Positions 1 through 8,416 of a stretch of 40,379 bases of DNA are shown here, piece after piece. The stretch is from NCBI GenBank assembly GCA_002343545.1, contig DDRA01000041.1, positions 3,920-44,298 of the forward strand, read 5' to 3'. Position numbers and translations under genes: made by a program. This stretch comes from Bacteriovoracaceae bacterium UBA2428 (GTDB lineage: Bacteria; Bdellovibrionota; UBA2428). The number at the start of each line of letters is the position of its first letter. Position 1 is the first letter of the stretch. The notes below the pieces were generated by a model, which was not told the DNA's origin, made no database searches, and saw only the letters and a program-made list of their open reading frames with translations.

Positions 1-1887
1 GCCGGCTTGGTAAGGGGCGAAGCCCGCGACGAGCCCGACGAGCCCCGCGACGACGCTCAACAAAAGGCTCTCCGCGAGGATCTGGAAGCGCAAACTGCGG
101 CCCGTCGCCCCGAGCGCCTTGCGCAAACCGATCTCCTTGAGACGCTCGGCGAGACTCACGAGCATCATGTTGTTGATCCCGACGCCCCCCACCCCGAGGG
201 TGATGAGCGCGACCGTCGCGAGGAGCGAAGAGAAGACGCCCAAGAAAAGCTTCATCTGCGAAACGAGCTTCGCGTTCGAGTCGCCGCGGAACTCGCCGCC
301 GTCGCCGTAGCGTTGCTCGAAGAAGCCGCGCAGCTTGTCGGCCGTCGCGGCGGGATCGAAGCCGTTCCGAACGCGCAAGGTCACCGTGTAGAGACTGCCC
401 TCCCAAAGGGAACCGTTCACGCGTTTGAAGTAGGTGTACGGCATGTTCACGAGCAGATCCGGTTGCCACCACTCCGTCGGACTTCCCTGCTTCGCGTTCA
501 CGCCGACGACGCGACAAGGGTAGGATCCCTGATCGCCGCCCCGCATGACCTGAACGATATTACCGACGGCGAGACCGTCGGGAAAGAGTTTTTCCCCGAG
601 CGTCGCGCCCAACACGCAGACGGCGTTGCCGTTTTCCATGTCGAGGCTCGAGAGCGGGCGTCCCTGGGCGACCTTCTGGTCGGTGATGACGGCGTAGTCC
701 TGGCTCACGCCGATCGGGCGGACATCCTCGCTCACGGTCAAACCGCCGCGCGCGACCGAGCCTCCCCAGCTCACGTAGGAGGGAGAAAGAAGCTCGAGCT
801 CCGTGAAGACTTGCGGCAGGCGCGCCCAGTCGCGCTCCCAATCGAAACCCGTGTAGCGCACGCCGCCCTTGCTGCCGCCGCGCGCCCGCCAATTCGGATA
901 GCCGCGGAAAGTCAGCGTGTTCACTCCGAGCGACTCGTAGCTCTGCAGAATGCGACGCTTGGCGAACTGCCCCAACGTGACGGTCGAGAGCACGGCCGCC
1001 ACCCCGATAACGACGCCCAGCATGGTGAGCAAAGACTTCACCCGGTTGCGGCGCAGGTTCGCGAAGGCTTCGGGTAACGCCTTCCACACGAGACGCGCGG
1101 GCGAGCCCCAAGCCGGCGCACCCGAGCGCCGAGGCGCCGAAGACGGCGTCGACGGCATGAGCGGAGCGGCGTCCGCGCGGCGATCGATGGCCTCGATGCG
1201 GCCGTCGCGCAGACGAATCACGGTGCGGCATTGCGCGGCGACCTGCGGATCGTGCGTGATGAGTACGATCGTGCGCCCTTCCGCGTTGAGCTCGCGGAAA
1301 AGTTTGAGGATCTCCGCGGTGTTCTTGCTATCCAGATTTCCGGTCGGCTCGTCGGCGAGCAGGATGCGAGTGTCGCGCATGAGGGCGCGCGCCACGGCCA
1401 CGCGCTGCTGCTGGCCGCCGGAGAGCTGCTGCGGACCGCGCTCCAGGTAGGGCCCGAGCCCCAGCCGCTCGGCGAGCGCGCGGGCCTTCTCGCGATCGGC
1501 GGGCGTCGGCGCGGAGTCCTCGATGGGGTAGCGCGCGGGCAGAAGGATGTTCTCGAGCACGCTCGCGCGCGGGAGCAGGTGGAATTGCTGAAAGACGAAG
1601 CCGATCTTGCGGTTCCGGAACTCGGCCTCGCGCCGATCGTCGAAGGCGGAGACGTCCTCGCCGTCGAAAAAAATCCGGCCTTCGCTCGGCCGCAAGAGGC
1701 AACCGAGCAGGTAGAAGAGCGTCGATTTGCCCGACCCCGAAGGCCCCGTGATCGCGACGAAGTCGCCTTCCTCGATGGCGAGATCGAGATCCTTCAGGAT
1801 CTGGACGTCGCGACGCTCGCCCGTCTCGTCGAGCGTCGAATAGGCGAAGCCCAAGCCTTGCGTACGCAGAATCTCGCGGGGCGCCAA
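1..1887 (-). CDS. MacB-type ABC exporter, fused ATPase and permease (3' end outside window)
   Basis: Reading the minus strand gives one open frame of 629 codons that runs off the left edge. The N-terminal half is an ABC ATPase with Walker A GPSGSGKST, signature LSGGQQQRVAVARAL and Walker B ILLADEPTGNLD, followed by the H-loop ITHD. The second half starts with FANLRRNRVKSLLTMLGVVIG (a first membrane helix), then a long periplasmic region, then MacB/FtsX core membrane segments containing LKEIGLRKALGAT. E. coli MacB is about 648 residues, so only a short tail is missing. I see no ATG in frame; the likely start is TTG at 1887, preceded by GGAGG, just behind the stop of the adaptor gene. With the TolC and HlyD genes upstream it should form a MacAB-TolC-like periplasm-to-outside exporter. 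The substrate is unknown; lipoprotein, peptide or antibiotic are all possible. Confidence 0.9.
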   Translation of the reverse strand, partial: MAPREILRTQGLGFAYSTLDETGERRDVQILKDLDLAIEEGDFVAITGPSGSGKSTLFYLLGCLLRPSEGRIFFDGEDVSAFDDRREAEFRNRKIGFVFQQFHLLPRASVLENILLPARYPIEDSAPTPADREKARALAERLGLGPYLERGPQQLSGGQQQRVAVARALMRDTRILLADEPTGNLDSKNTAEILKLFRELNAEGRTIVLITHDPQVAAQCRTVIRLRDGRIEAIDRRADAAPLMPSTPSSAPRRSGAPAWGSPARLVWKALPEAFANLRRNRVKSLLTMLGVVIGVAAVLSTVTLGQFAKRRILQSYESLGVNTLTFRGYPNWRARGGSKGGVRYTGFDWERDWARLPQVFTELELLSPSYVSWGGSVARGGLTVSEDVRPIGVSQDYAVITDQKVAQGRPLSSLDMENGNAVCVLGATLGEKLFPDGLAVGNIVQVMRGGDQGSYPCRVVGVNAKQGSPTEWWQPDLLVNMPYTYFKRVNGSLWEGSLYTVTLRVRNGFDPAATADKLRGFFEQRYGDGGEFRGDSNAKLVSQMKLFLGVFSSLLATVALITLGVGGVGINNMMLVSLAERLKEIGLRKALGATGRSLRFQILAESLLLSVVAGLVGLVAGFAPYQAG

Positions 1888-1894
1888 AACTCGC

Positions 1895-2773
1895 TCAGCC
1901 TCCGCGCGATCCGGCGAGGCCGGAGAAATCCACCATCCGGACCTTCTCGCCTTCCGCGAGCCCGGCACGGATCTCGACCCGCTCCTCGTTCTGGAGGCCG
2001 ATCTGGACCTCCTTGCGGCCGCCGTCGAGCGTCGTCACGTAGAACTTGTCGGACTCCTTACGCACGAATTCTTGCCGCAGGGTCAGGACGCCCTCGGCCT
2101 TGGCCACGACGACGTCCACGACGAGCGTCATCCCCGGCTTCAGGACCTCGTCGCGCTCCTTGAGAAAAATGCGGATCGGAAAGTCGACCTTACCCCGCTC
2201 CCAGTCTTTGCCTTCTTTCGCGGCGAGCGCGATCGTGCGGACCTCGCCCTTGAAACTCTTGCCGGGATCGCCCGCGGGTCGCACGATCGCCTCGAGCCCC
2301 ACGCGCACCTTGGCGACGTCGATCTCGGGCAAGTCCGCCTCGATCCAGAGCTCCGTAAGATCGTCCAAACGAAGGAGGCTGCCCCGATCGCGGTTGGCCT
2401 CGACGGCCTCGCCTTCGCGCGCGAAGACGTTCGTGACGATGCCCGTGAAAGGCGCCCGGATCGGGAAGGCTTGGTCCGAGGCACCCTGGAGCGTTTGAAC
2501 GACGCGCACGAGCGGGTCGCCCTTCTTGACCTTGGCGCCGACGCCCACGAAGAGCTCGCCCACGTAACCCGCGTAAGGGGCCACGATCACGGTGCGGCGG
2601 GCGGGCACCAGCAAACCCGACACGCTCACGCGCTGGAGAATATCGCCCCGCTCGACCGAGGCCGAAGGCAAGCCTTTGTTGGAAGGCGCCGAACACCCCG
2701 CGAGCAAGGCCAACAGGAATCCGGCGGCGCGGACGGCCGCGCCCCGACTACTATTTTTCGAGCATCCAGGCAT
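1895..2773 (-). CDS. HlyD/MacA-type periplasmic adaptor lipoprotein
   Basis: This 292-aa protein begins with a signal sequence ending in the lipobox LLAGC (Cys27), so it should be anchored as a lipoprotein. Two half-lipoyl-like segments are visible (VIVAPYAGYVGELFVGVGAKVKKGDPL and IRAPFTGIVTNVFAREGEAV), with little room for a coiled-coil hairpin between them; a beta-barrel region and the C-terminal VQIGLQNEERVEIRAGLAEGEKV strand pattern follow, as in membrane fusion proteins. It overlaps the TolC gene by 23 nt and is followed 8 nt later by the MacB-type gene, so the three are one operon. It should bridge the inner-membrane ABC protein to the outer-membrane channel. The short hairpin is unlike the longer alpha-hairpin of E. 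coli MacA. Confidence 0.88.
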   Translation of the reverse strand: MPGCSKNSSRGAAVRAAGFLLALLAGCSAPSNKGLPSASVERGDILQRVSVSGLLVPARRTVIVAPYAGYVGELFVGVGAKVKKGDPLVRVVQTLQGASDQAFPIRAPFTGIVTNVFAREGEAVEANRDRGSLLRLDDLTELWIEADLPEIDVAKVRVGLEAIVRPAGDPGKSFKGEVRTIALAAKEGKDWERGKVDFPIRIFLKERDEVLKPGMTLVVDVVVAKAEGVLTLRQEFVRKESDKFYVTTLDGGRKEVQIGLQNEERVEIRAGLAEGEKVRMVDFSGLAGSRGG

Positions 2774-4025
2774 AGAGCCCTCCCCCGTAGCGTCGAGCTT
2801 CGCCCTGAAGTTCGAGATAGTTTTTCACGGCTTCCTCGAACGCCGTTTCGGCCGCGATGCGCGCGCCGAGGGCCTGCACGAGGTTCAGGTAATCGACCTT
2901 GCCTTCGACGTAATCGGCTTGCACGACGGCAAAGCCTTCGGTCTCGATGCGGCGGATCTGCTCGCGCACCCCGATCGCCGCGCGGACGCGCGCTTGGTCC
3001 CGCGCGAGGGTCTCGAGCCGCGCGGCGTGCAGCCGTTCGGCCTCGACCCGGGCCAAACGCCCCCGCTCCCACTCGCGCGCGGCGATATCGGCGCCCGAAG
3101 CCAAGCGGCCGCCGTCGAAGAGCGTCCAACGGGCGCCGAGCCCAAGCGACCAGGTCCAACGATCGAGGTCGGCGATCGGCGCCGCGTTCCCCAGGTATCC
3201 GTAAAGACCGTAGGCCGTCGTTCCCTCCAAGGACAGGCGCGGCCACAGGGAGCGCTTCGCTTGCGAAGCCGCGGCCCGCGCGATCTCTTCGTCGAGCGCG
3301 AGGCGGCGCAGCTCGGGCAAAGTCGCGACGTCGCTCGGAACGACGAGATCGCGCTCGATCATTCCCTCGAGCGGCAACGCGAGCCCTTCCAGCTCGTCGA
3401 GGCCGAGCACCCCGAGCTCGGCCCGCGCGAGCGCCAGCGCGTCCTCGGAAGCCCGCAGGTCGAGATCGCTCCGCTTGAGTTCGGCGTCGATGCGAAGAAA
3501 ATCGCGCCGCGTTTTGAAGCCTTGACGGTACTGATCCTGGAGCTGGCGAAATTGCCGATCGACGAGATCCCGCTGCGTGCGCTGGATGCGCAAGCGGCTT
3601 TCGGCCAGACGCCACGCGATCCAGGCGCGCCAAACCCGGAACGCGAAATCCTCGCGGGCCAAGTCCCGATCGATCGCCGCGCGCTCCGAACGGCGACGGG
3701 AATTCGCGAGCTCCGTCCAGGCCTGCCCGTTGTCGTAGAAATTCTGCGAGAGCCGGAGCTCGAGCGAAGAACGCCAAGGCCCCGCGCCGTCGTCGGGCCG
3801 GGCGCCCTGGAAACCGTGGAGGGAATCGAGATCGAGCGTCGGCAAAAAAACGGAAGCGCGGGCGGCGCGAAGCCGGTCCTCGGCGTTCTCCGCGGCCAAA
3901 CGGGCCGAGCCGAAGGCGGCGTTCTTCTCGGCCGCGCCGGAAAGCGCCTTCCCGAGGGGACCCGCCCATGAAGAAATCGTCACGAAGCCCAGTGCCAAAG
4001 CTAAGCCCCCAGTACGAATTGGCAT
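2751..4025 (-). CDS. TolC-family outer membrane efflux protein
   Basis: The 424-aa product has an N-terminal hydrophobic signal sequence (residues 1 to about 21, ending SSWA). Two similar halves of long alpha-helices rich in Arg, Ala and Glu follow, including repeated runs such as ENAEDRLRAARASVFLPTLDL and the second-half ASQAKRSLWPRLSLEGTTAYG. The spaced pattern R..L..A..A.FLP.L is typical of the outer membrane efflux protein (OEP) family, and the length matches. It is the first gene of the exporter operon; the adaptor gene starts inside its last codons. It should form the trimeric channel and tunnel for the MacB/HlyD partners. The 100-bp gap to the divergent desaturase gene would hold its promoter. 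Confidence 0.88.
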   Translation of the reverse strand: MPIRTGGLALALGFVTISSWAGPLGKALSGAAEKNAAFGSARLAAENAEDRLRAARASVFLPTLDLDSLHGFQGARPDDGAGPWRSSLELRLSQNFYDNGQAWTELANSRRRSERAAIDRDLAREDFAFRVWRAWIAWRLAESRLRIQRTQRDLVDRQFRQLQDQYRQGFKTRRDFLRIDAELKRSDLDLRASEDALALARAELGVLGLDELEGLALPLEGMIERDLVVPSDVATLPELRRLALDEEIARAAASQAKRSLWPRLSLEGTTAYGLYGYLGNAAPIADLDRWTWSLGLGARWTLFDGGRLASGADIAAREWERGRLARVEAERLHAARLETLARDQARVRAAIGVREQIRRIETEGFAVVQADYVEGKVDYLNLVQALGARIAAETAFEEAVKNYLELQGEARRYGGGLYAWMLEK

Positions 4026-4125
4026 GAAAGACGTTATAAGCCGCTCCCGCGGGCTTGACCAGCGCCGCGCCCGTGACCCTCGGGCCGACTTGATTTAGAC
4101 TCGCGCCCCAGAAAGGACGACGGGC

Positions 4126-5070
4126 ATGAAGTTCCTCGAACGCGAACAAATCCTCGAACTTTGCGCCCCGGCGCGCGCCGAACCGCTCGCGCGAGTGGCC
4201 TTCGACTGGTTCGTCATCCTGCTCGCGGCGACCCTCGCTTGGCGCATTAGTGGCGTGGCCGCCTTTCTCGCGGCGCTCGTCCTGATCGGCAACCGTCAAC
4301 ACGGGCTTCTCGTGTTGATGCACGAAGCTTCGCACGGGCGGCTCTGGCCTACAAAGAACGGGAACGCCTGTATCGGCGAGCTCTTCTGCGCCTGGCCGCT
4401 CTTCATCGGCCTTCGCGACTACCGCGAACGGCACGCCGCGCACCACCTCTACGCGAACTCCGACCTGGATCCGGACTTTCTCGTGGAGAGATTTCCGCGG
4501 ACGCGGGGCGAGCTTCTGCGCTCGATCCTGAAAGATCTTTGCGGCGGGAGCGCGCTCGCGCAGATTTCGGCTTTCGCGCGGAGCAAACGCGCCGCGGGCT
4601 GGCGCTACCGCGCGCTCCAGTGGGGATACTACGCCACCTTAGCCGCCGCGCTCACGGCGTTCGGGCTTTGGAAGCCCTTCCTCCTCTTTTGGATCCTGCC
4701 CCGCTTCACCTGGGTCAACGTCGCGCTCCGCCTGCGCGCCGTCGCCGACCACGCCGGCACGCAGCATCACCGCGCCCCCTTCGACACGCGCACCCTCATC
4801 CCGACCTTCGTCGATCGTCTCGTTTGGGCTCCCCACAGCTGTAGCTACCACATCGGCCACCATCTCTATCCGAAGGTGCCCTGTTTCCGCCTGAAGCGTT
4901 TGCACGCCCTTCTCATGGATCATCCCGAGTTTCGTCGCCACGCCCACATCACATTCGGACTGCGAGGGCTCCTACGCGAGATTCCGGCCAAGTCGTCGGA
5001 CATCGCGCGCCTCGAAGCGAAGGGGCTCGACTTCACCCGCACCCGTCCCCAACGTAAGGCGCTCGCCTGA
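4126..5070 (+). CDS. Membrane fatty acid desaturase
   Basis: This 314-aa membrane protein carries the three histidine boxes of the FA_desaturase family: HEASH (residues 66-70), HAAHH (103-107) and a third HIGHH box followed by LYPKVP near residue 247. These ligate a di-iron centre that inserts a double bond into acyl chains or oxidises related lipids. Hydrophobic stretches at about residues 27-55, 82-96 and 165-195 fit the usual membrane hairpins. The ATG start is preceded by AAAGGA with about 9-nt spacing. It is transcribed away from the exporter operon. Substrate (acyl-lipid, acyl-CoA or a carotenoid-like lipid) cannot be told from the sequence. Confidence 0.88.
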   Translation: MKFLEREQILELCAPARAEPLARVAFDWFVILLAATLAWRISGVAAFLAALVLIGNRQHGLLVLMHEASHGRLWPTKNGNACIGELFCAWPLFIGLRDYRERHAAHHLYANSDLDPDFLVERFPRTRGELLRSILKDLCGGSALAQISAFARSKRAAGWRYRALQWGYYATLAAALTAFGLWKPFLLFWILPRFTWVNVALRLRAVADHAGTQHHRAPFDTRTLIPTFVDRLVWAPHSCSYHIGHHLYPKVPCFRLKRLHALLMDHPEFRRHAHITFGLRGLLREIPAKSSDIARLEAKGLDFTRTRPQRKALA

Positions 5071-5074
5071 GCGT

Positions 5075-5109
5075 TGACGCAGCTGCGCTACCAAAAGGTG
5101 CCTGACGCC
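5075..5109 (+). repeat. Single arm of a dispersed REP-like repeat
   Basis: A 35-bp segment lying between the desaturase gene and the next small gene matches the right arm of the palindrome at 32576-32610 at 31 of 35 positions by eye. Shared blocks include TACCAAAA and GCCTGACGCC. Here there is only one arm, with no facing copy. It extends the downstream open frame artificially at its 5' side, which argues for the ATG at 5146 as the true start of that gene. Confidence 0.7.
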
Positions 5110-5145
5110 TTTCAAGGCTTTCGGGGGGCCTTTAGAATTCGGGGG

Positions 5146-5625
5146 ATGGGATTCATCTTTTGGAACCTCGACGAGCTGAAGGCGCGGCTTCGCGGGGGGA
5201 CGCTCAGCGAAGCGCATTCGCTCGTCTACTGGATCCTGAGCATCGGATTTCTTCTGCTCGATCCGCTCGCGGCGCGCTCCGTCGAGACGAGCGTCTGGGA
5301 CTGGGTGCTCGCGGGCGTGGGTCTCGCGTCCGTCGGCGTCGGCGGTTGGCGGGCCTACCGCTGGAACGGCGGCGCGGAGGGCAAAGACTTCCTCAAACGT
5401 CTCGTCGCCATCGCCTGGGTCGTGGGCTTCCGCATCCAGCTGCGCGCGCTGCTGCTGCTCGCCCTCGCGGGCCCGATCGTGGGGCTCGCGCTCTTCCATT
5501 CTCCGACGACCTCCTGGCCGGAGGTCGTCGTGTTCGGCGGCATCGAGATCTTCGTGTGGTTCCGCGTCGTGCGGGAGTTCCGCGATATGGCGGCCGCGCC
5601 CGCCGAAGCCGCGAAGGCGGTCTAG
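5146..5625 (+). CDS. Small multi-pass membrane protein of unknown function
   Basis: The 159-aa product has four likely membrane segments: about residues 22-41 (LVYWILSIGFLLLDP...), 49-66 (WVLAGVGLASVGVGG), 84-112 (LVAIAWVVGF...LLLLALAGPIVGLAL) and 123-136 (VVVFGGIEIFVWF), with basic loops between. I do not recognise a family. The ATG at 5146 is chosen because the frame upstream is made of the dispersed repeat. The gene follows the desaturase on the same strand. Its stop codon shares a CTAG palindrome with the stop of the convergent prepilin/S74 gene, so the two genes overlap by 4 nt tail to tail. Confidence 0.65.
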   Translation: MGFIFWNLDELKARLRGGTLSEAHSLVYWILSIGFLLLDPLAARSVETSVWDWVLAGVGLASVGVGGWRAYRWNGGAEGKDFLKRLVAIAWVVGFRIQLRALLLLALAGPIVGLALFHSPTTSWPEVVVFGGIEIFVWFRVVREFRDMAAAPAEAAKAV

Positions 5626-6578
5626 CGTCGTTCGAGCGCCGAGAGGCGTCGCTCGAGGTCGCGGATCTCGTTTTCGCGCTCGTGCTGGTCTTCGCGGGCC
5701 GCTTTGATGCCCTCGACGAGCAAGGGGGCGACGCCGTCGTAGCGCAGCAGGCGCAGCCCGGCGTCGTTGCTTTGCACGATCTCGGGAGACTTCGCTTCGA
5801 CTTCCTGCGCGAGGAGGCCCAGATGGGGCCGTCCGTTCATTCGGTAGCGGTATCCTTGCAGATCCGCGAGGCGCGGGCCCGCCGAGTCCAGCGTGCGGAT
5901 GTCGGACTTCGCTCGCTCGTCCGAAAGCGAGAGGTACTCCTGCGCCTTCAGCGATCCACCCGTCGAAGCGAGCGTCTGGACCGTGAGGAATCCGAAGACC
6001 CGGAAGTCGCCGTTCTTGACCTCGGCCGGCGCGCCGACCCCGTGGTCCTGGCGGACGTAAGAATTGCGGAGAACCTGGTCGCCGTCCATGAAGCAGGTGT
6101 AAAAGGCCCCGCCGCGTTTTTCGACTCGGATGGGGATCGTGCGCGTGATCGCGGGCGCGTTGCCCGCCAGAAAGCCTCGCCCTTCGTAGCTCAGGCTGAG
6201 ATCGAAGCGGTCTTCGGTGGCCGAGACGGCGACGAAGTTCCGCACGGCCATCGACGAAAGGCGGACCCGATCGTTGCGGTAGTTCGTGTTCGTGCGGTAA
6301 AGCACGCCCCGGTCGGCGTGGTTGATCTGCGTCACGGAGGGGTTCGCCGAAAGCGGCAGCGCCGAGAAGGTCAGGTTGCAAGTGCTCGGGATCCAGAGCG
6401 CCCGACGGATGTCGAGGTGCAGGAAGTTCACCTCGTTGAAGACCTCGAGGCTGCGCACGTTATTCTGGTAAGTCTGCATGAACTTGGAAAGCTGGGTGAA
6501 GGCGACGCCGAGAAGCCCGATGGCCACGACGGCTTCCGTGACGCCGAAGCCCTGGAGCCATCTTTTGCCGTTTTTCAT
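5622..6578 (-). CDS. Prepilin-like N-terminus fused to an S74 intramolecular chaperone
   Basis: The 318-aa protein starts with a type IV prepilin signature: a short basic leader, then cleavage after QG and FGVTEAVVAIGLLGVAF, with Glu at mature position 5. The middle (about 40-210) is beta-rich and unassigned. The C-terminus is a Peptidase_S74 endosialidase-type chaperone, SDERAKSDIRTL (candidate dyad Ser219/Lys224), GLLAQEVEAKSPEIV, then a Glu/Arg-rich coiled coil (about 292-318). S74 domains trimerise fibres and usually cut themselves off. It is the last gene of the radical SAM operon, its ATG overlapping the stop of the DUF483-like gene (ATGA). A second protein with the same ends lies at 20227-21207. 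Pseudopilin or surface-fibre role is inferred. Confidence 0.8.
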   Translation of the reverse strand: MKNGKRWLQGFGVTEAVVAIGLLGVAFTQLSKFMQTYQNNVRSLEVFNEVNFLHLDIRRALWIPSTCNLTFSALPLSANPSVTQINHADRGVLYRTNTNYRNDRVRLSSMAVRNFVAVSATEDRFDLSLSYEGRGFLAGNAPAITRTIPIRVEKRGGAFYTCFMDGDQVLRNSYVRQDHGVGAPAEVKNGDFRVFGFLTVQTLASTGGSLKAQEYLSLSDERAKSDIRTLDSAGPRLADLQGYRYRMNGRPHLGLLAQEVEAKSPEIVQSNDAGLRLLRYDGVAPLLVEGIKAAREDQHERENEIRDLERRLSALERR

Positions 6579-7252
6579 CCCAGATCCCCCGTGAAGCGTA
6601 GTTCGATCCCCGCGGGGCCGAGCGCGCCGCCCCTACAGGATAAACAGGAATCCTCGGGTCGCCAAGCCGGCACCCCCGTCAGGAGGCCCAGGCGGCGGCG
6701 CGCGATGCGGAGCGCGTCGGGACAGTCAAAGCGGCACGGGAAGAAACTCAGGATGCGTTGGGAAAGCACGGGGCTCATGATCCGCTCGAAGCGGGAGAGC
6801 CCGCGCGCCCGCGCGTTGCGGATCGCGGCGCTCAGATAGGGGTGGCTCGTGACGAGCGTGTCGTCGCGCCCCGCGGCCAGGGCGCGGTGGGTTTCCACGA
6901 AGGCGGCGCGGCAGCACGCCGGATAACCGAGTCGGCTTCCGATCTCGTCGTGTCGGTCCTTCGCCTCGAAGGCCGCGATGAGGCCTTGAACCGCTTCCGC
7001 GTCACCCGCCACGAAAACCTCGAAGTCGTCGTCGTGGCGTCGCCGCTCGTCGTGGCCGCCGAAGATATCGCGTCCCGATTCCGGCGTGTTTCGGAGTCCC
7101 CAGGCCACCCCCGCCGCGTCTAGGCGCTCGAGCAACGGAACGAGGTGGGGATCGCGCACGGAGAGCCGGGCGGCGCCGCGCCAACCTTCGCGGAACTCGA
7201 GAAAGTCGAGACCGTCGGGGCGCGAGAGACCGGGCACAGGAAGCGGGCTCAC
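6575..7252 (-). CDS. DUF483-like protein with LGYPACC motif
   Basis: Predicted 225-aa product starting with GTG at 7252, which overlaps the TGA of the upstream gene (GTGA). The centre contains SRLGYPACCRAAFVETH, the LGYPxCC signature that I associate with DUF483-like proteins. The C-terminus carries two further cysteine pairs, FFPCRFDCPDALRIARR and EDSCLSCRGG, which suggests a metal or Fe-S site. An acidic/His region (GGHDERRRHDDDFEVF) precedes the motif. A longer open frame exists upstream but it is out-of-frame translation of the neighbour. Its place at the end of a radical SAM operon suggests a role in cofactor or product handling; this is inference. The function of the family is not known to me. 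Confidence 0.65.
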   Translation of the reverse strand: MSPLPVPGLSRPDGLDFLEFREGWRGAARLSVRDPHLVPLLERLDAAGVAWGLRNTPESGRDIFGGHDERRRHDDDFEVFVAGDAEAVQGLIAAFEAKDRHDEIGSRLGYPACCRAAFVETHRALAAGRDDTLVTSHPYLSAAIRNARARGLSRFERIMSPVLSQRILSFFPCRFDCPDALRIARRRLGLLTGVPAWRPEDSCLSCRGGALGPAGIELRFTGDLG

Positions 7253-7659
7253 GCGGAGACCTCTTCCAGGTCGTCGACGTCGAGCTCGAGCCCGCCCATC
7301 GGCACGGCGTTCGGCGGGCGCGTTCGGCAGCGCACGACGACGAAGCGGATCTCGGTGCGGTAGCCTTCTTCTTTCTCGAGGGAGCTGTTGAGGACCCGAC
7401 GCAGTTCCCCGAGGGAGCGAATTCCCATCTCTTCCGTCAGGTAAAGGACGTTGTTGTTGATCGCCCAAAATTCCTGCCACAGGGGGTAGTAGAAGCGGCC
7501 CGCGTGCCCCAGGAAGACGATCGTTTCACGGTCGGCGCGCAGCCGGCGGAAGGAATCCACGCTCCACGCGATGCCGTCACCGTCGTTCGCGTCGAGGCCG
7601 AGCGTGCCCCCCGCGAAAGGCGCGAGACGCGCGAAAAGATCATCCCAGCCCGCGGACAT
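7249..7659 (-). CDS. Hypothetical protein of the radical SAM operon (136 aa)
   Basis: I do not recognise this 136-aa protein. It begins MSAGWDDLFARL, contains ETIVFLGHAGRFYYPLWQEFWAINN, and ends with an acidic tail (LELDVDDLEEVSA). It is soluble, with one cysteine (VVVRCRTRPP). Its ATG lies 20 nt inside the end of the upstream gene and its TGA overlaps the GTG of the DUF483-like gene, so it is very likely translated together with both. Codon use and base composition match the neighbours. It probably works as an accessory or partner protein in the same system. Confidence 0.65.
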   Translation of the reverse strand: MSAGWDDLFARLAPFAGGTLGLDANDGDGIAWSVDSFRRLRADRETIVFLGHAGRFYYPLWQEFWAINNNVLYLTEEMGIRSLGELRRVLNSSLEKEEGYRTEIRFVVVRCRTRPPNAVPMGGLELDVDDLEEVSA

Positions 7660-8416
7660 CCGTCACTCCGAGGGGTTTGGTCCAGCGAATCGGGAGGGGA
7701 AGCGGAAGCGCGTCGGGGGCCGCGACGACGGGCGCGCCGAAGGAAAAATCGTTCAGGCGACGCTCGAGCCGCGCGGGATCCGCGCGCAGACGCCCGAGCC
7801 CCTCGGCGTCGAACTCGAGCCGCGCCATGACTTCGCCGCGAAAGCAAAGGCGCCGTCGCCGCGGCTCCGCGAGCCAGACCCCGAGCTCCGCGAGCGCGCG
7901 CTCGCGCGGGACCGCGAGATCCGCGGCGGCGACGTCGCGGCAGGCGTCGTAGCCGACGCGCACGCGCCGGGCTTCGAAGCGCAAGAGGCTGCCCATGAGG
8001 TAGTAGCTCTGCTCCTCGAGGGGGGCTTCGTCCGTCGCGTCGACGTCGATCACGGCGAGCGAGTAGGCCCGCGGAAGCCGCGCGCGGTCGAGGGCCCGCT
8101 CGCGGAGCAGGGCCTTGAGATCGGCTTCGCGGCGCTGTTCGTTGCGGCTGCCTTCGCCGAAGGCGAGGCCCGCGAGCGCCTCGTTCGCGCGGAACCAGTC
8201 CTCGCGCCGCGCCGAAACTTCGCTCCGCTGAGCGAGTTCGAGGAGAGCGATCCAATTCAGGAAGGGCGGATTCCGCAGGGTCTCCCACCAGGGCGTGCGC
8301 ATGCGGTAGAGGCCCGGGAATTCGTCGGCCGAGGCGAGGATCGTGCGGAGCGTGACGAGGTCGTCCGCGCGGGCGAGCGCGGCCGCGTCGAGTCGGCCCC
8401 GGGGTGGCGCGCTCAC
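7640..8416 (-). CDS. Hypothetical protein of the radical SAM operon (258 aa)
   Basis: Unrecognised 258-aa soluble protein. The GTG start at 8416 is chosen because it forms a GTGA overlap with the stop of the preceding gene, the rule in this operon; the longer frame upstream is a shadow. Visible features are an N-terminal helical part (LNWIALLELAQRSEVSARREDWFRANEALAG), a central SLAVIDVDATDEAPLEEQSYYLMGSLLRF stretch, and an Arg-rich EPRRRRLCFRGEVMARLEF segment. Cys residues are few and not clustered, so an Fe-S role is unlikely. It overlaps the next gene by 20 nt. Confidence 0.62.
   Translation of the reverse strand: MSAPPRGRLDAAALARADDLVTLRTILASADEFPGLYRMRTPWWETLRNPPFLNWIALLELAQRSEVSARREDWFRANEALAGLAFGEGSRNEQRREADLKALLRERALDRARLPRAYSLAVIDVDATDEAPLEEQSYYLMGSLLRFEARRVRVGYDACRDVAAADLAVPRERALAELGVWLAEPRRRRLCFRGEVMARLEFDAEGLGRLRADPARLERRLNDFSFGAPVVAAPDALPLPLPIRWTKPLGVTDVRGLG

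Noticed and set aside
560-1702. Two short minus-strand frames inside the ABC exporter
   Set aside because: They are out of frame. The true frame is open from 1887 to the window edge with Walker A, signature and Walker B motifs, and was missed only because it lacks a stop in the window.
2592-3971. Long plus-strand open frames opposite the TolC, radical SAM and FeoB genes
   Set aside because: They are antisense shadows of GC-rich genes. Their translations are Arg/Glu-rich and lack motifs, while the minus frames show clear families.
1-4025. The MacB/HlyD/TolC exporter as dedicated exporter of the operon's product
   Set aside because: It is transcribed separately, and two genes on the other strand intervene. 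Distance alone does not support the link.
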